Assembly: GCA_017744315.1 (NCBI GenBank)
Contig: JAGIBN010000008.1
Span: forward strand, 104,806-168,805
Source: Porphyrobacter sp.
GTDB taxonomy: Bacteria; Pseudomonadota; Alphaproteobacteria; Sphingomonadales; Sphingomonadaceae
DNA length: 64,000 nucleotides
Reading direction: 5' to 3'
Shown here: positions 35,659 to 44,981 of the stretch, piece after piece
Numbering within the stretch: position 1 is the stretch's first letter
How the letters are laid out: every line of letters begins with the position of its first letter
The notes under the pieces: model-generated
What the model was told of the DNA's origin: nothing
The model's input: only the letters and a program-made list of their open reading frames with translations
Databases searched by the model: none
Program-made: the position numbers and the translations under genes

Positions 35659-38157
35659 ATGCGATCCTGGGCCGTTCTGACCATGGCTGCGGCACTGACC
35701 GCAGGTGGAGCCTCGCTGCAGGCCCAGCCCGCCAGTCCTCCGGCCGAAGGCACAGGCGTCGCCAATCCGGCAATCTGGCCTGCGCGCCAATATCCCGTTC
35801 CGGTCTCCTCCGCTGACGAAGCGAAGATCGCCGACCTGCTGCGCCGGATGACGCTGGAAGAGAAGATCGGCCAGCTGGTCCAGGCCGACTTGTGCTGCGT
35901 CACCCCAGCGGACGTGAAGACCTACAACCTCGGCTCGGTGCTCAACGGCGGCAACAGCGGCCCCTATGGCAATGACCTCGCTCCGGCGTCCGACTGGCTC
36001 AAGCTCGCCGACGAGTTCTACGCCGCCTCGGTCGACACCAGCGACGGGGGCGTTGGCATCCCCGTGGTGTGGGGCACCGACGCGGTTCACGGCCACTCGA
36101 ACATCATCGGCGCGACGCTGTTCCCGCACAACATCGGCCTTGGCGCAATGCGCGACCCCGAGCTGATCGAGCGCATCGGCGCGGTCACCGCCACCGAGAT
36201 CCGCGTGACCGGGCAGGAGTGGACTTTCGCCCCGACCGTCGCCGTACCGCAGGATTTCCGCTGGGGCCGCGCTTACGAGGGCTATTCGTCCAATCCCGAA
36301 CTCGTCGCTTCCTACACCGGCGCCATGGTTCGCGGGCTGCAGGGCCCGCCCGATGGCGGCCGCATCCTTCCGCGCGGCAAGGTCATCGCCTCCACCAAGC
36401 ACTTCCTCGGAGACGGCGGGACAGAGAACGGCGTCGATCAGGGCGACGCGAAGATCAGCGAGGAAGAACTGCGCGACATCCACGGCGCGCCTTATGGTCC
36501 GGCGATCGAGGAGGGCGTCGGCACCGTCATGGCCAGCTTCTCAAGCTGGCAGGGCGTGAAGATGACCGGCAACCAGAGCCTGCTGACCGGCGTGCTCAAG
36601 GACCGCATGAACTTCGGCGGCTTCGTCGTGTCCGACTGGAACGCGCATGGCCAGGTTGAAGGCTGCACCAACGCCTCCTGCCCGCAAGCCCTGCTCGCCG
36701 GGATCGACCTCTACATGGCACCCGACACCTGGAAGCCGATCTACGAAAGCCTTCTGGCCCAGGCCAAGGCCGGCCAGATCCCGATGAGCCGGATCGACGA
36801 CGCCGTGACCCGGCTCTTGCGGGTGAAGCTGCGGCTCGGCCTGTTCGAAACCGGCAAGCCTTCCTCCCGCGATATCTCCGGCCACTACGAACTGCTGGGG
36901 TCGGCCGAACACCGCGCCGTTGCGCGCGAGGCAGTGCGCAAGTCGCTGGTCCTGCTCAAGAACCAGGGCGTGCTGCCGCTTAAACCCGGCGGCCGTCTGC
37001 TGGTGGCGGGCGATGGTGCGGACGACATCGCCCGCCAGTCCGGCGGCTGGACGCTGACCTGGCAGGGTACCGGCATCGACAACAGCCACTTCCCCGGCGC
37101 GACCTCCCTGTGGGCCGGGCTGCGCGAGGCGGTGACCAGCGCTGGCGGCAGCGCCGAACTTTCGCCCAGCGGCAGTTTCACCACCAAGCCCGACGCCGCG
37201 ATCGTGATCTTCGGCGAGAAGCCTTACGCCGAATTCCAGGGCGATCGCGCCTCGCTGCAGCTCGATCCTGAACTGACTGCTCCGTTCGAGACGATGCGCA
37301 AGCTCAAGGCGCAGGGTATCCCGGTCGTCGCGGTGATGATCACCGGGCGCCCCCTCTACGTGAACCCGGCGCTCAATGTGGCCGACGCGTTTGTCGTCAC
37401 CTGGCTCCCCGGCACCGAGGGGGGAGGCCTGGCGGACGTACTTGTCGCCAAGCCCGACGGCACTCCGCGCTTCGACTTCCAGGGCAAGCTGCCAGCCGAC
37501 TGGCCGCGCACGGCGAGCATGGCCGACGGCGTGCTCCATCCGTTCGGCTTCGGACTGACTTACGCCAGCCCGCGCACGCCTTGGACCGCGCTGCCTGAAA
37601 ACGCCGGCAATGCCGCGCCCGGCGATGCGCGCACTTTCCTCGCCTCTGGCGTCCCGGCCTCGAGCTGGTCGCTGCATATCGTCGACCCGAGCCAGCCGGG
37701 CAGCCAGACCCGCATCACCACCTTCCCGACCGAAGCGCTGGGGGGCCGAGCCAAGGTCTCGATCGAGGAAGGTCTGGTGCAGGAAGGCGGGCGGCGCTTC
37801 CGGATTTCCGGCGGCACGTCGGCCGTCTCGCTCGGCACCTTCGATCCGATCGACATCAGCCGCGAGACCAACGGCGACGTCATGCTGTTGGTGACGGTGA
37901 AGATGCTCAAAGCGCCGGACCAGGCGGGCTTCGCGATGATCAGCGGCACGGACTCGCTGGTGGTGAGCCCGGTCAAGATCCCGCAGGGCACGCAGTTTGT
38001 ACGCTACGGCCTCTCGCTCAAGTGCCTGCGTGAGAAGGGGATCGACATGAGCAATGTCGCCACCCCGTTCATCCTCACCACCGAGGGTGCGGCCGACTTC
38101 GTGCTGACAGACATTCGGCTCGGGACCGACGCCGAAGTAGTGCTGCCTTGCGGCTGA
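35659..38157 (+). CDS. GH3 family glycoside hydrolase (exo-beta-glucosidase/xylosidase type)
   Basis: Secreted family 3 hydrolase of 832 residues. ATG 35659 follows AAGGAGGGGAG and starts a Sec signal (MRSWAVLTMAAALTAGG). The N-terminal TIM barrel has GRAYEGYSSNPELV and the nucleophile Asp326 in VVSDWNAHGQVEG; the second domain (about 400-620) is the alpha/beta sandwich. From about residue 640 a C-terminal beta-sandwich like that of Cel3A/ExoP exoglucosidases follows. It resembles exo-1,4-beta-glucosidases such as Cel3A/CelD, but context (xylan locus, LacI operator upstream) allows xylo-oligosaccharide activity. Distinct from the two GH3 genes at 56-61 kb. Confidence 0.9.
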   Translation: MRSWAVLTMAAALTAGGASLQAQPASPPAEGTGVANPAIWPARQYPVPVSSADEAKIADLLRRMTLEEKIGQLVQADLCCVTPADVKTYNLGSVLNGGNSGPYGNDLAPASDWLKLADEFYAASVDTSDGGVGIPVVWGTDAVHGHSNIIGATLFPHNIGLGAMRDPELIERIGAVTATEIRVTGQEWTFAPTVAVPQDFRWGRAYEGYSSNPELVASYTGAMVRGLQGPPDGGRILPRGKVIASTKHFLGDGGTENGVDQGDAKISEEELRDIHGAPYGPAIEEGVGTVMASFSSWQGVKMTGNQSLLTGVLKDRMNFGGFVVSDWNAHGQVEGCTNASCPQALLAGIDLYMAPDTWKPIYESLLAQAKAGQIPMSRIDDAVTRLLRVKLRLGLFETGKPSSRDISGHYELLGSAEHRAVAREAVRKSLVLLKNQGVLPLKPGGRLLVAGDGADDIARQSGGWTLTWQGTGIDNSHFPGATSLWAGLREAVTSAGGSAELSPSGSFTTKPDAAIVIFGEKPYAEFQGDRASLQLDPELTAPFETMRKLKAQGIPVVAVMITGRPLYVNPALNVADAFVVTWLPGTEGGGLADVLVAKPDGTPRFDFQGKLPADWPRTASMADGVLHPFGFGLTYASPRTPWTALPENAGNAAPGDARTFLASGVPASSWSLHIVDPSQPGSQTRITTFPTEALGGRAKVSIEEGLVQEGGRRFRISGGTSAVSLGTFDPIDISRETNGDVMLLVTVKMLKAPDQAGFAMISGTDSLVVSPVKIPQGTQFVRYGLSLKCLREKGIDMSNVATPFILTTEGAADFVLTDIRLGTDAEVVLPCG

Positions 38158-39638
38158 GGCCTGCTCTGGGCGCGGCGATGCTCATGCTCGCCGCGCCGCT
38201 GACGGCCTCCGAGGGAGGGATGCCGCAAGTTGCCGTCCCCGGCGGGACGGTCAGCGGAAGCGTGGTCGAAGGTGACGCGGTGTTCCGCGGCATTCCCTTT
38301 GCCGCGCCTCCGGTCGGCGAACTGCGCTGGCGGCCGCCCGCGCCGGTGGTGCCGTGGCAGGGCGTGCGCGACGCGAGCAAGCCCGCCCCCGCCTGCCTCC
38401 AGAAGAGCGAAGGTTGGAACAAGGCGAACTGGCTTCATTCGTCGGAAGACTGCTTGACACTCGATGTCCGCACGCCGTCGCTGAATGGCAGGCTCCCGGT
38501 GATGGTGTGGATCCACGGTGGCTCCAACCGCTCGGGCTCCTCCAGCGGCCCGGCCGATTCCAACATGACCGACCAGGGGGTGGTCCATGTCGGCATCCAG
38601 TACCGGCTCGGCCTGCTCGGCTTCATGTCGCATCCGGCTCTCACCGCCGAGCAAGGCGGTGCGAGCGGCAACTACGCGCTGATGGACCAGATCGCCGCGC
38701 TGCAATGGGTGCATGACAACATCGCCCGCTTTGGCGGCGATCCGAACAACGTCACCATTTACGGTGAGAGCGCCGGATCGCAGGACGTGTCGCTGTTGCT
38801 GGCGGCACCGGGCGCTCAGGGACTGTTTCACAAGGCGATCATGCAAAGCGGCACGCCGGGCTTCGGGATGACCTTCCGCACGCTCGCCGAGGCAGAGGCT
38901 GTGGGGATGCAACTCGACAAGGCCGCCGACGCCGGGGGCGACGTGGCAAAGTTGCGCGCGCTTTCGCCGGTAGCCTTGCTCGACTTGCAGCAGGAGGTCG
39001 GCGATCCGGCGGCAGAGCAAGGCCGCTCTACCTGGCTGCGCATCACCGTCGACGGCAAGGTTCTGCCCGATGCGCCCGACCGCCTGATCGCGAAGAACGC
39101 GCCCAAGCCGGTCATCATCGGCGTCGACAAGGTCGAGTTCGGCCCGACCACGGACGCGATCGACCTGCTCGGCCTGGCCGAGACCTGGTATCCGGGCCAC
39201 GGCGCAGAAGCGCTAGCCGCCTATCGCGCCGAGACTCCCGATCCCCGGCGCGGCAACCTGGCGTTGCGACTGCAGAGCGATGGCGAGTTTCACTGCCCGG
39301 CTGACCGACTGGCGGACTTGCTAGCGGCGAACGGCTGGCCGACCTGGTTCTACGAGTTCGACGTCGGCGAGAACGGCGGGTTGACTCGCCATGCCTACGA
39401 AATCGGCTTCATCTTCGGCCGCAATCCCGTCGGCGGCGGGGCGCAGATGCAGGACTACTGGGCGGCGCTCGCAATCACCGGGGACCCCAACGGCAAGACC
39501 GCCATCTCGCAGGACCGGCCGCACTGGCAGCGCTGGGATCCTAAGGCGGCGGGGCAGATTTCCTTCGGGCAGGACGAAACAGCTATGATCGAGGGCAAGC
39601 CGCGGGCAGACTTCTGCCGCTTCGCCACAGCCTACTGA
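38148..39638 (+). CDS. Secreted type-B carboxylesterase
   Basis: Carboxylesterase/lipase of 496 residues. The TTG start overlaps the GH3 stop and gives a Sec signal (MRLRPALGAAMLMLAAPLTA); an ATG at 38178 would shorten the signal. Motifs: IPFAAPPVGELRWRPPAP, SEDCLTLDV, the oxyanion-hole WIHGGS, and the nucleophile elbow in YGESAGSQDVSLLLAAP. The catalytic Glu and His are expected near KVEFGPTT and after residue 400. In a hemicellulose operon it may remove acetyl or feruloyl groups; this is inference. Followed 6 bases later by the cupin-like gene. Confidence 0.88.
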   Translation: MRLRPALGAAMLMLAAPLTASEGGMPQVAVPGGTVSGSVVEGDAVFRGIPFAAPPVGELRWRPPAPVVPWQGVRDASKPAPACLQKSEGWNKANWLHSSEDCLTLDVRTPSLNGRLPVMVWIHGGSNRSGSSSGPADSNMTDQGVVHVGIQYRLGLLGFMSHPALTAEQGGASGNYALMDQIAALQWVHDNIARFGGDPNNVTIYGESAGSQDVSLLLAAPGAQGLFHKAIMQSGTPGFGMTFRTLAEAEAVGMQLDKAADAGGDVAKLRALSPVALLDLQQEVGDPAAEQGRSTWLRITVDGKVLPDAPDRLIAKNAPKPVIIGVDKVEFGPTTDAIDLLGLAETWYPGHGAEALAAYRAETPDPRRGNLALRLQSDGEFHCPADRLADLLAANGWPTWFYEFDVGENGGLTRHAYEIGFIFGRNPVGGGAQMQDYWAALAITGDPNGKTAISQDRPHWQRWDPKAAGQISFGQDETAMIEGKPRADFCRFATAY

Positions 39639-39644
39639 GTCCCG

Positions 39645-40649
39645 ATGCTGCCCTTGCCCGAATACGCGGCGCCCACGCCCGAAGAGTTCACCGGACTGTG
39701 CGAGGCCGGACAACCCTTCGTCATGCGCGGGCTGGCGGCGGATTGGCCGCTGGTCGAGGCGGGCCGGAAATCGCCCACAGCGGCGCTCACGATTCTGGCC
39801 TCGATGGACAGCGGCAAGCCCTCCGAGGTCATGCTCGCCCCCCAAGAGACGGGTGGACGGTTCTTCTACGGCGCCGACATGCGCGGGTTCAATTTCGTCC
39901 GCCAGAAGGCGTCGCTAGCCGAAGTCGGCCGCAAGCTTCTGGAGCTGGCGCCTGAGGCCTCGCCTCCGATCGTTTATGCCGGGGCGAACGAGACCGCCCA
40001 GCACTTGCCGCAGTTCGACGTCGCTAATCCGCTACCCCATGCCGCCATGCAACGCGATGCGAAGTCGTGCGTCTGGCTGTGCAACAAGGCCGAAGTCTCC
40101 ACGCACTTCGACCTGTCGGACAATATTGCCGTCGTGGCGCTCGGGCGCAGGCGCTTCACCCTGTTCCCTCCCCAAGCCACCAGCGACCTCTACGTCGGCC
40201 CGCTCAACAACACCTTGGCCGGACAGCCGGTGAGCATGCCCGACCCGCTGCGGCCCGATTTCGAGACCTACCCCCGCTTCGCCCGCGCGCTGGAGCAGGC
40301 TCAGGCCGCCGAGCTGGAGCCAGGCGACGCGATCTTCGTCCCCACCTTGTGGTGGCACCACGTCGCCGCGCTCGATGCGGTCAACGTGCTGGTGAACTAC
40401 TGGTACAACGACGTCACGCGCGGTGGCCCCTTCGTCGCCTTCGTCCATGCCCTCTCGGCGATCCGCGACCTGCCTGACACCCAACGCGAGGGCTGGCGCG
40501 CCTGGTTCGAACACTTCGTCTTTGCCCCCGACGCCGCACAGGCCGCCGACCACCTTCCGCCCCACGCCCAAGGCGTCAACGGCCCCGCCACGCCCGAGCG
40601 CGAGGAGATGATCCGCCAGTACCTGTTAAAGGTGCTGTCGGCGCCCTGA
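39645..40649 (+). CDS. Cupin-like (JmjC-related) domain protein
   Basis: Protein of 334 residues with a cupin_8/JmjC-like fold. It opens EEFTGLCEAGQPFVMRGLAADWP. The iron-site HxD motif is in STHFDLSDNIAVVALGRRRFTLFPP, and the distal His in GDAIFVPTLWWHHVAAL. Such proteins (Pass1-related) are common beside TonB-dependent receptors and carbohydrate genes in Caulobacter and sphingomonads; some are protein or small-molecule hydroxylases, but this group is uncharacterised. Third gene of the GH3-esterase-cupin operon. Its stop at 40647-40649 abuts the GH43 gene on the other strand. Confidence 0.82.
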   Translation: MLPLPEYAAPTPEEFTGLCEAGQPFVMRGLAADWPLVEAGRKSPTAALTILASMDSGKPSEVMLAPQETGGRFFYGADMRGFNFVRQKASLAEVGRKLLELAPEASPPIVYAGANETAQHLPQFDVANPLPHAAMQRDAKSCVWLCNKAEVSTHFDLSDNIAVVALGRRRFTLFPPQATSDLYVGPLNNTLAGQPVSMPDPLRPDFETYPRFARALEQAQAAELEPGDAIFVPTLWWHHVAALDAVNVLVNYWYNDVTRGGPFVAFVHALSAIRDLPDTQREGWRAWFEHFVFAPDAAQAADHLPPHAQGVNGPATPEREEMIRQYLLKVLSAP

Positions 40650-42310
40650 TCAGCCGCCGCCGCTGACCCCGCATAGGGCCCCACAAGCACCCCGGTGAAT
40701 AGCCCTGCATGGATCGAGCTGAGGTATTCGACGTCCACGCCCTTCGCGACCGGACGCCATTCAGCGCTCCCGACCGGCCGCCAGGCGAGATCGGCGAGGC
40801 CGCGATCGAACGCGAGTTGCAGTTCTATCTCGCCGTTGTCCGAGAGGGGCGTGGAACTGGCCAATTCCCCTCGCTCCGACTGATCGGCGCCGGAGCGCTT
40901 GCGGATCGTGAGCGCGCGGGACCCGTCTGCCTGCTCGATACCGAACGCCAGGAAGTGCTCCTGATCGATCAGCGCCAGCAGGCCGGCGAAGTCTCCGTCC
41001 CGCTCGGGCGAGAAGGTCAGCCGTGTAGTATAAGTCGCCGCAGGATGTCGCAGCCGCCGACCGAGGAACGAGGGCTGCCCCTTGCCGCCCGCCGCTTCGC
41101 CCCGCGCGGTCAGTTCCAACCCGTTGCCTCCAAGCTCAAACCACCGATCGCTACGAGGGGAGCGCATCCGCAGCCACTCAGGCGAGAGCGGCCCAGAAAA
41201 GCGATCGCTCCAGCTGGTCCAGTCCGTGCCTTCGAACAGCGGCAGGTTCGGGCGCGCCGAGGTGAATGGCACCGGATCGCCGGGCTCGAGGAACACCGGC
41301 CAGCCGTCCACCCACCGCACCGGCAGGAGCCAGGTCTCGCGCCCCAGCAGCGTCGACTGACCGGCAAAGGGACGCGTCGCCAGGAACACGCCCCACCAGG
41401 TCCCGTCATCCAGCCGCACGAGGTCGGCATGCCCCGTCGCCTCGACTCGATCCGGCCGCCCCGGCGCCATGTTCCGCTGCGTCAGGATTGGATTGCGCGG
41501 CCCCGGTTCATAAGGCCCGTCGACCTTGCGCGAGCGGTAGATCGTCTCCGAATGGTTCTCCGCCGTGCCGCCCTCGGCCGCCATCAGGTAGTACCAGTCG
41601 CCGACCTTGTAGATATGCGGTCCCTCAGCCCAGATCGGCTTGTCCGCCGGATTGACCCCGCCATCGACCAGCACCTTGCGCGAGCCAACCATCTTGCCCG
41701 CCGCGAGATCGATCTGCTGGATCCACAATGCGCGGTGGCCGTCATACCGAGGCTCCCCCACCGGCGCTCCGTTGTTGACCACCCAGGCGCGGCCATCATC
41801 GTCGACGAACAGCGAGGGATCGATACCCTCGAAATCGAGCCACACCGGATCGGACCACGGCCCTTCCGCCTTGTCCGCCGAGACGAAGAAATTGCCTCCG
41901 CAATCAACGCAGGTGGTGAAGATGTAGAAGCGCCCGTCATGCACCGTGATCGCCGGAGCAAAGATGCCGCGCGTGATACCAAGGTCCTTGAAATCGACTT
42001 GCCCCGGCCGGTCGATCGCGTGCCCCACCAGGCGCCAGTTCACCAGGTCGCGGCTGTGGAACACCGGCATTCCGGGGAACCAGGCGAAAGTCGAAGTGAC
42101 CAGATAGAAATCGTCTCCCGACCTCACGATCGAGGGGTCGGGATGAAAGCCCGGCAGGATCGGATTGCGGAACGTGCCCGGGTTGGCGGGAGCAGATTCG
42201 CCCGCCGCCTGATAGGTCACTTCGGCAAATCTCGCGACCGGTTGCGCCTGCAACGTGGACCCGATCAAAAGCGCCGCAACCGCGGCCACCAAGGCGCCTG
42301 GTTTCCTCAT
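40397..42310 (-). CDS. GH43 glycoside hydrolase (beta-xylosidase/arabinofuranosidase), with odd C-terminal extension
   Basis: Secreted GH43 enzyme of 637 residues as read. ATG 42310 follows GCGGAGG and starts a Sec signal. The five-bladed propeller carries the three expected acids: Asp58 in HPDPSIV, Asp164 in GIDPSLF and Glu229 in AEGPH. A C-terminal beta-sandwich (about 340-550) follows, as in the xylosidase subfamilies. The last ~84 residues run antisense across the cupin gene and look unlike protein; a one-base shift in the GCG/GGC run at about 40653-40672 would put a TGA at 40650-40652. This may be a real frameshift or a sequencing error. Divergent from xylX, sharing its operator region. 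Confidence 0.88.
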   Translation of the reverse strand: MRKPGALVAAVAALLIGSTLQAQPVARFAEVTYQAAGESAPANPGTFRNPILPGFHPDPSIVRSGDDFYLVTSTFAWFPGMPVFHSRDLVNWRLVGHAIDRPGQVDFKDLGITRGIFAPAITVHDGRFYIFTTCVDCGGNFFVSADKAEGPWSDPVWLDFEGIDPSLFVDDDGRAWVVNNGAPVGEPRYDGHRALWIQQIDLAAGKMVGSRKVLVDGGVNPADKPIWAEGPHIYKVGDWYYLMAAEGGTAENHSETIYRSRKVDGPYEPGPRNPILTQRNMAPGRPDRVEATGHADLVRLDDGTWWGVFLATRPFAGQSTLLGRETWLLPVRWVDGWPVFLEPGDPVPFTSARPNLPLFEGTDWTSWSDRFSGPLSPEWLRMRSPRSDRWFELGGNGLELTARGEAAGGKGQPSFLGRRLRHPAATYTTRLTFSPERDGDFAGLLALIDQEHFLAFGIEQADGSRALTIRKRSGADQSERGELASSTPLSDNGEIELQLAFDRGLADLAWRPVGSAEWRPVAKGVDVEYLSSIHAGLFTGVLVGPYAGSAAAADQGADSTFNRYWRIISSRSGVAGPLTPWAWGGRWSAACAASGAKTKCSNQARQPSRWVSGRSRIAERAWTKATKGPPRVTSLYQ

Positions 42311-42343
42311 CCTCTCAAATCCTCCGCGGGCCACTCAATTTCC

Positions 42344-42382
42344 TTGCACGTTTGAGGCCCTGTTTCTATGGTAGCGCTATCA
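42344..42382 (+). promoter_or_regulatory. xylX promoter with LacI-family operator
   Basis: TTGCAC (42344-42349), 17 bases, TATGGT (42367-42372) form a plausible promoter towards xylX. The palindromic operator TGGTAGCGCTATCA occupies 42369-42382, overlapping the -10 region; pairing is 6 of 7 per arm, with one G/T mismatch. The same 14 bases, at the same distance from a -35 and -10, recur at 56269-56282. It is 24 bases before the xylX ATG and 58 bases before the divergent GH43 start, so it can control both. A LacI-family regulator is encoded at 53010-54116. Confidence 0.82.
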
Positions 42383-42405
42383 CGGGAGAGAACAAGCAGC
42401 CACTT

Positions 42406-43530
42406 ATGGCCGGGCAACTGACTGACATTCTGCCGTCGGACTACGCGTCCGGCACCTTCCTCGGTCGCGCGCAGGCGCCTGAAGGACCTTGCGTAATCGC
42501 CATACGTGGCGGCGCCATCTTCGACCTCACCGGCGAAGTCGCCACCGTATCCGGCGCGGTCGCCCGGCGGGCGTTCAACGGAGGTACCGCTATCGGCACG
42601 GTCGAAGGCGGACTGCCGAACGGCTGGCGCCTGCTCTCCCCGGTCGACCTGCAGTGCGTGAAGGCCTGCGGCGTGACTTTCGCGGTCTCCGCTATCGAGC
42701 GGGTGATCGAGGAGCGCGCGCGCGGCGATGCCTCGCGTGCGGCGGAGATTCGCGCATCTCTCGAAGAAAAGGTCGGCGCCGGGATCCGCGCTGTCGTCCC
42801 GGGAAGCGCGGAAGCGGCCCAACTCAAGGCGGTGCTGATCGAAGAAGGCATGTGGTCGCAGTACCTAGAGGTCGCGATTGGCCCTGACGCGGAAGTCTTC
42901 TCCAAGTCACCGGTGCTCTCCACCGTCGGCCACGGCGCACCCATCGGCGTGCGTTCGGATTCGACCTGGAACAACCCGGAGCCCGAAGTGGTGCTGATCG
43001 TCGATCCGCACGGTGCATGCGTCGGCGCCACGCTCGGCAACGACGTGAACCTGCGTGATTTCGAAGGCCGCTCGGCGCTCCTGCTGAGCAAGGCCAAGGA
43101 CAACACCGCCTCATGCTCGATCGGCCCGTTCATCCGCCTGTTCGACGATGGCTTCACGATCGATGACGTGCGGCAGGCCAATGTCGACCTGCTGATCGAA
43201 GGGCCCGAAGGTTATCGCCTCGAAGGCACCAACATGATGGGCCAGATAAGCCGCGACCCGCTCGACCTTGTTGAACAGACGCTCAGCGAACATCACTATC
43301 CCGATGGCTTCGCGCTGTTCTGCGGCACGCTGTTCGCGCCGACGCAGGATCGCGACACGCCCGGCGCCGGGTTCACCCACAAGCTGGGGGACCGCGTCAC
43401 CATCAGCTCTCGCCGCCTCGGCACTCTCGCCAACACCGTAACCACGTCACGCGACGCGCCCGCCTGGGAAATGGGCATCGCCGCCTTCGTGCGAAACCTC
43501 GCCTCGCGCGGGCTAATCGACAGGATCTGA
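42406..43530 (+). CDS. xylX: 2-keto-3-deoxy-D-xylonate dehydratase (Weimberg pathway)
   Basis: Fumarylacetoacetate-hydrolase-superfamily protein of 374 residues. It matches the XylX type, which dehydrates 2-keto-3-deoxyxylonate to alpha-ketoglutarate semialdehyde. N-terminal VDLQCVKACGVTFAVSAIERVIEERA and the C-terminal FAH-fold region with SDSTWNNPEPEVVLIVDPHG, GNDVNLRDFEGRSALLLSKAKDN (metal-site Asp/Glu) are visible. ATG 42406 is chosen over an upstream in-frame codon that lies inside the promoter; GGGAGAG is 15 bases before, somewhat far. First gene of xylX-xylA-xylB-xylC, the order known from Caulobacter crescentus. Confidence 0.9.
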   Translation: MAGQLTDILPSDYASGTFLGRAQAPEGPCVIAIRGGAIFDLTGEVATVSGAVARRAFNGGTAIGTVEGGLPNGWRLLSPVDLQCVKACGVTFAVSAIERVIEERARGDASRAAEIRASLEEKVGAGIRAVVPGSAEAAQLKAVLIEEGMWSQYLEVAIGPDAEVFSKSPVLSTVGHGAPIGVRSDSTWNNPEPEVVLIVDPHGACVGATLGNDVNLRDFEGRSALLLSKAKDNTASCSIGPFIRLFDDGFTIDDVRQANVDLLIEGPEGYRLEGTNMMGQISRDPLDLVEQTLSEHHYPDGFALFCGTLFAPTQDRDTPGAGFTHKLGDRVTISSRRLGTLANTVTTSRDAPAWEMGIAAFVRNLASRGLIDRI

Positions 43531-43537
43531 TCTTATC

Positions 43538-44977
43538 ATGAGTACCCTCAGTCTCGGCCACTACATCGGCGGCGAATGGACCGGCGCCGATGACGCGCTG
43601 GAAAGCCTCAACCCCTCGAACACCGGCGATGTCGTCGCCCGCTTTCCGAACGGCGGCGCGGCGGAGGTCGACCAGGCCGTGGCCGCAGCTTCGGCGGCGT
43701 TTCCGGGCTGGTCTTCGGCTTCCCCCGAAGTGCGCGCCGACCTGCTCGACAAGGTCGCCGCGACGATCTTCGCCCGCGCGAACGAGCTGGGCGAACTCCT
43801 CGCGCGCGAGGAAGGCAAGACCCGCGCCGAAGGTATCGGCGAGACGCTGCGCGCCGCGCGCATCTTCCGCTATTTCGCGGGCGAGGCACTGCGCCGTCAC
43901 GGGCAGACGCTCGAATCCACCCGCCCCGGCCTCGACGTCGCGACTTACCGCGAAGCGCTGGGCGTGGTCGGCCTGATCACGCCGTGGAACTTCCCGATCG
44001 CGATCCCGGCATGGAAGGCCGCTCCGGCGCTCGCCTTCGGCAATACCGTCGTGCTCAAGCCGGCCAACATCACCCCGGCAGTGGCCAGCGCGCTGACCGA
44101 GATTATCCATGAGTGCGGCGCGCCTGCGGGCGTGTTCAACCTCGTGCTCGGCCGCGGCGACGTGGGCCGCGCGATCACTGACAACAAGGGTATCGCGGCG
44201 GTCAGCTTCACCGGATCGCAGCAGGTCGGCGCGCAGGTCGGCGCGGCCGCAATGGCGCGGCAGGCGCGGGTGCAGATGGAGATGGGCGGCAAAAACCCGC
44301 TCGTTGTGCTGGCCGATGCCGATCTCGACAAGGCCGTGGCGATCGCGGCGGACGGAGGCTTCTTCCAGACCGGCCAGCGTTGCACTGCCTCGAGCCGTGT
44401 GATCGTCGAGGATGCGATTCACGACCGCTTCGTTGCCGCGCTCGCTGAGCGGGCCAAGGCGATCAAGGTCGGCCCGGCGCTCGCCGAAGGCACCCAGGTC
44501 GGCCCTGCTTCGAGCGAGGCGCAGTTCGAACAGAACCTCAACTACATCGGCATCGCCACCGGCGAAGGTGGTCGCCTCGCGGCAGGCGGAGACAAGGTCT
44601 CGGCGGAAACGCCGGGCTACTTCTTGCAGCCCACCCTGATAGCCGACACCGCGCCCGACATGCGCATCAACTCCGAAGAAGTGTTCGGTCCGGTGGTCTC
44701 GACCGTCCGCGTCAAGAACTACGAAGAGGCGCTGGAGGTGGCCAACCGCGGCGACTTCGGCCTTTCGGCCGGGATCGTCTCCAACAACGCGAAGCACATT
44801 CGCGATTTCCGCAAGAACATCCGCGCCGGCATGGTCATGGTCAACCTGCCGACCGCGGGGGTCGACTATCACGTGCCGTTCGGCGGCACCCGGGGATCGA
44901 GCTACGGCCCCCGCGAACAAGGCTTCGCGGCGGTCGAGTTCTACACCCAGATCAAAACCGTCTACACAGGGGATTGA
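43538..44977 (+). CDS. xylA: Alpha-ketoglutarate semialdehyde dehydrogenase
   Basis: Aldehyde dehydrogenase of 479 residues, which oxidises alpha-ketoglutarate semialdehyde to alpha-ketoglutarate, the last Weimberg step, feeding the TCA cycle. Motifs: GLITPWNFPIAIPAWK (cofactor), FTGSQQVGAQV, catalytic base Glu248 in MEMGGKNP and catalytic Cys282 in TGQRCTASSR. It follows xylX by 7 bases. Substrate is assigned from the operon (xylA of the Caulobacter scheme, not xylose isomerase), since the family is broad. Confidence 0.92.
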   Translation: MSTLSLGHYIGGEWTGADDALESLNPSNTGDVVARFPNGGAAEVDQAVAAASAAFPGWSSASPEVRADLLDKVAATIFARANELGELLAREEGKTRAEGIGETLRAARIFRYFAGEALRRHGQTLESTRPGLDVATYREALGVVGLITPWNFPIAIPAWKAAPALAFGNTVVLKPANITPAVASALTEIIHECGAPAGVFNLVLGRGDVGRAITDNKGIAAVSFTGSQQVGAQVGAAAMARQARVQMEMGGKNPLVVLADADLDKAVAIAADGGFFQTGQRCTASSRVIVEDAIHDRFVAALAERAKAIKVGPALAEGTQVGPASSEAQFEQNLNYIGIATGEGGRLAAGGDKVSAETPGYFLQPTLIADTAPDMRINSEEVFGPVVSTVRVKNYEEALEVANRGDFGLSAGIVSNNAKHIRDFRKNIRAGMVMVNLPTAGVDYHVPFGGTRGSSYGPREQGFAAVEFYTQIKTVYTGD

Positions 44978-44981
44978 GGGC

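Noticed and set aside
42352..42405. Extended start of xylX upstream of 42406
   Set aside because: Those codons lie in the promoter and operator; the family N-terminus fits MAGQLTDIL at 42406.
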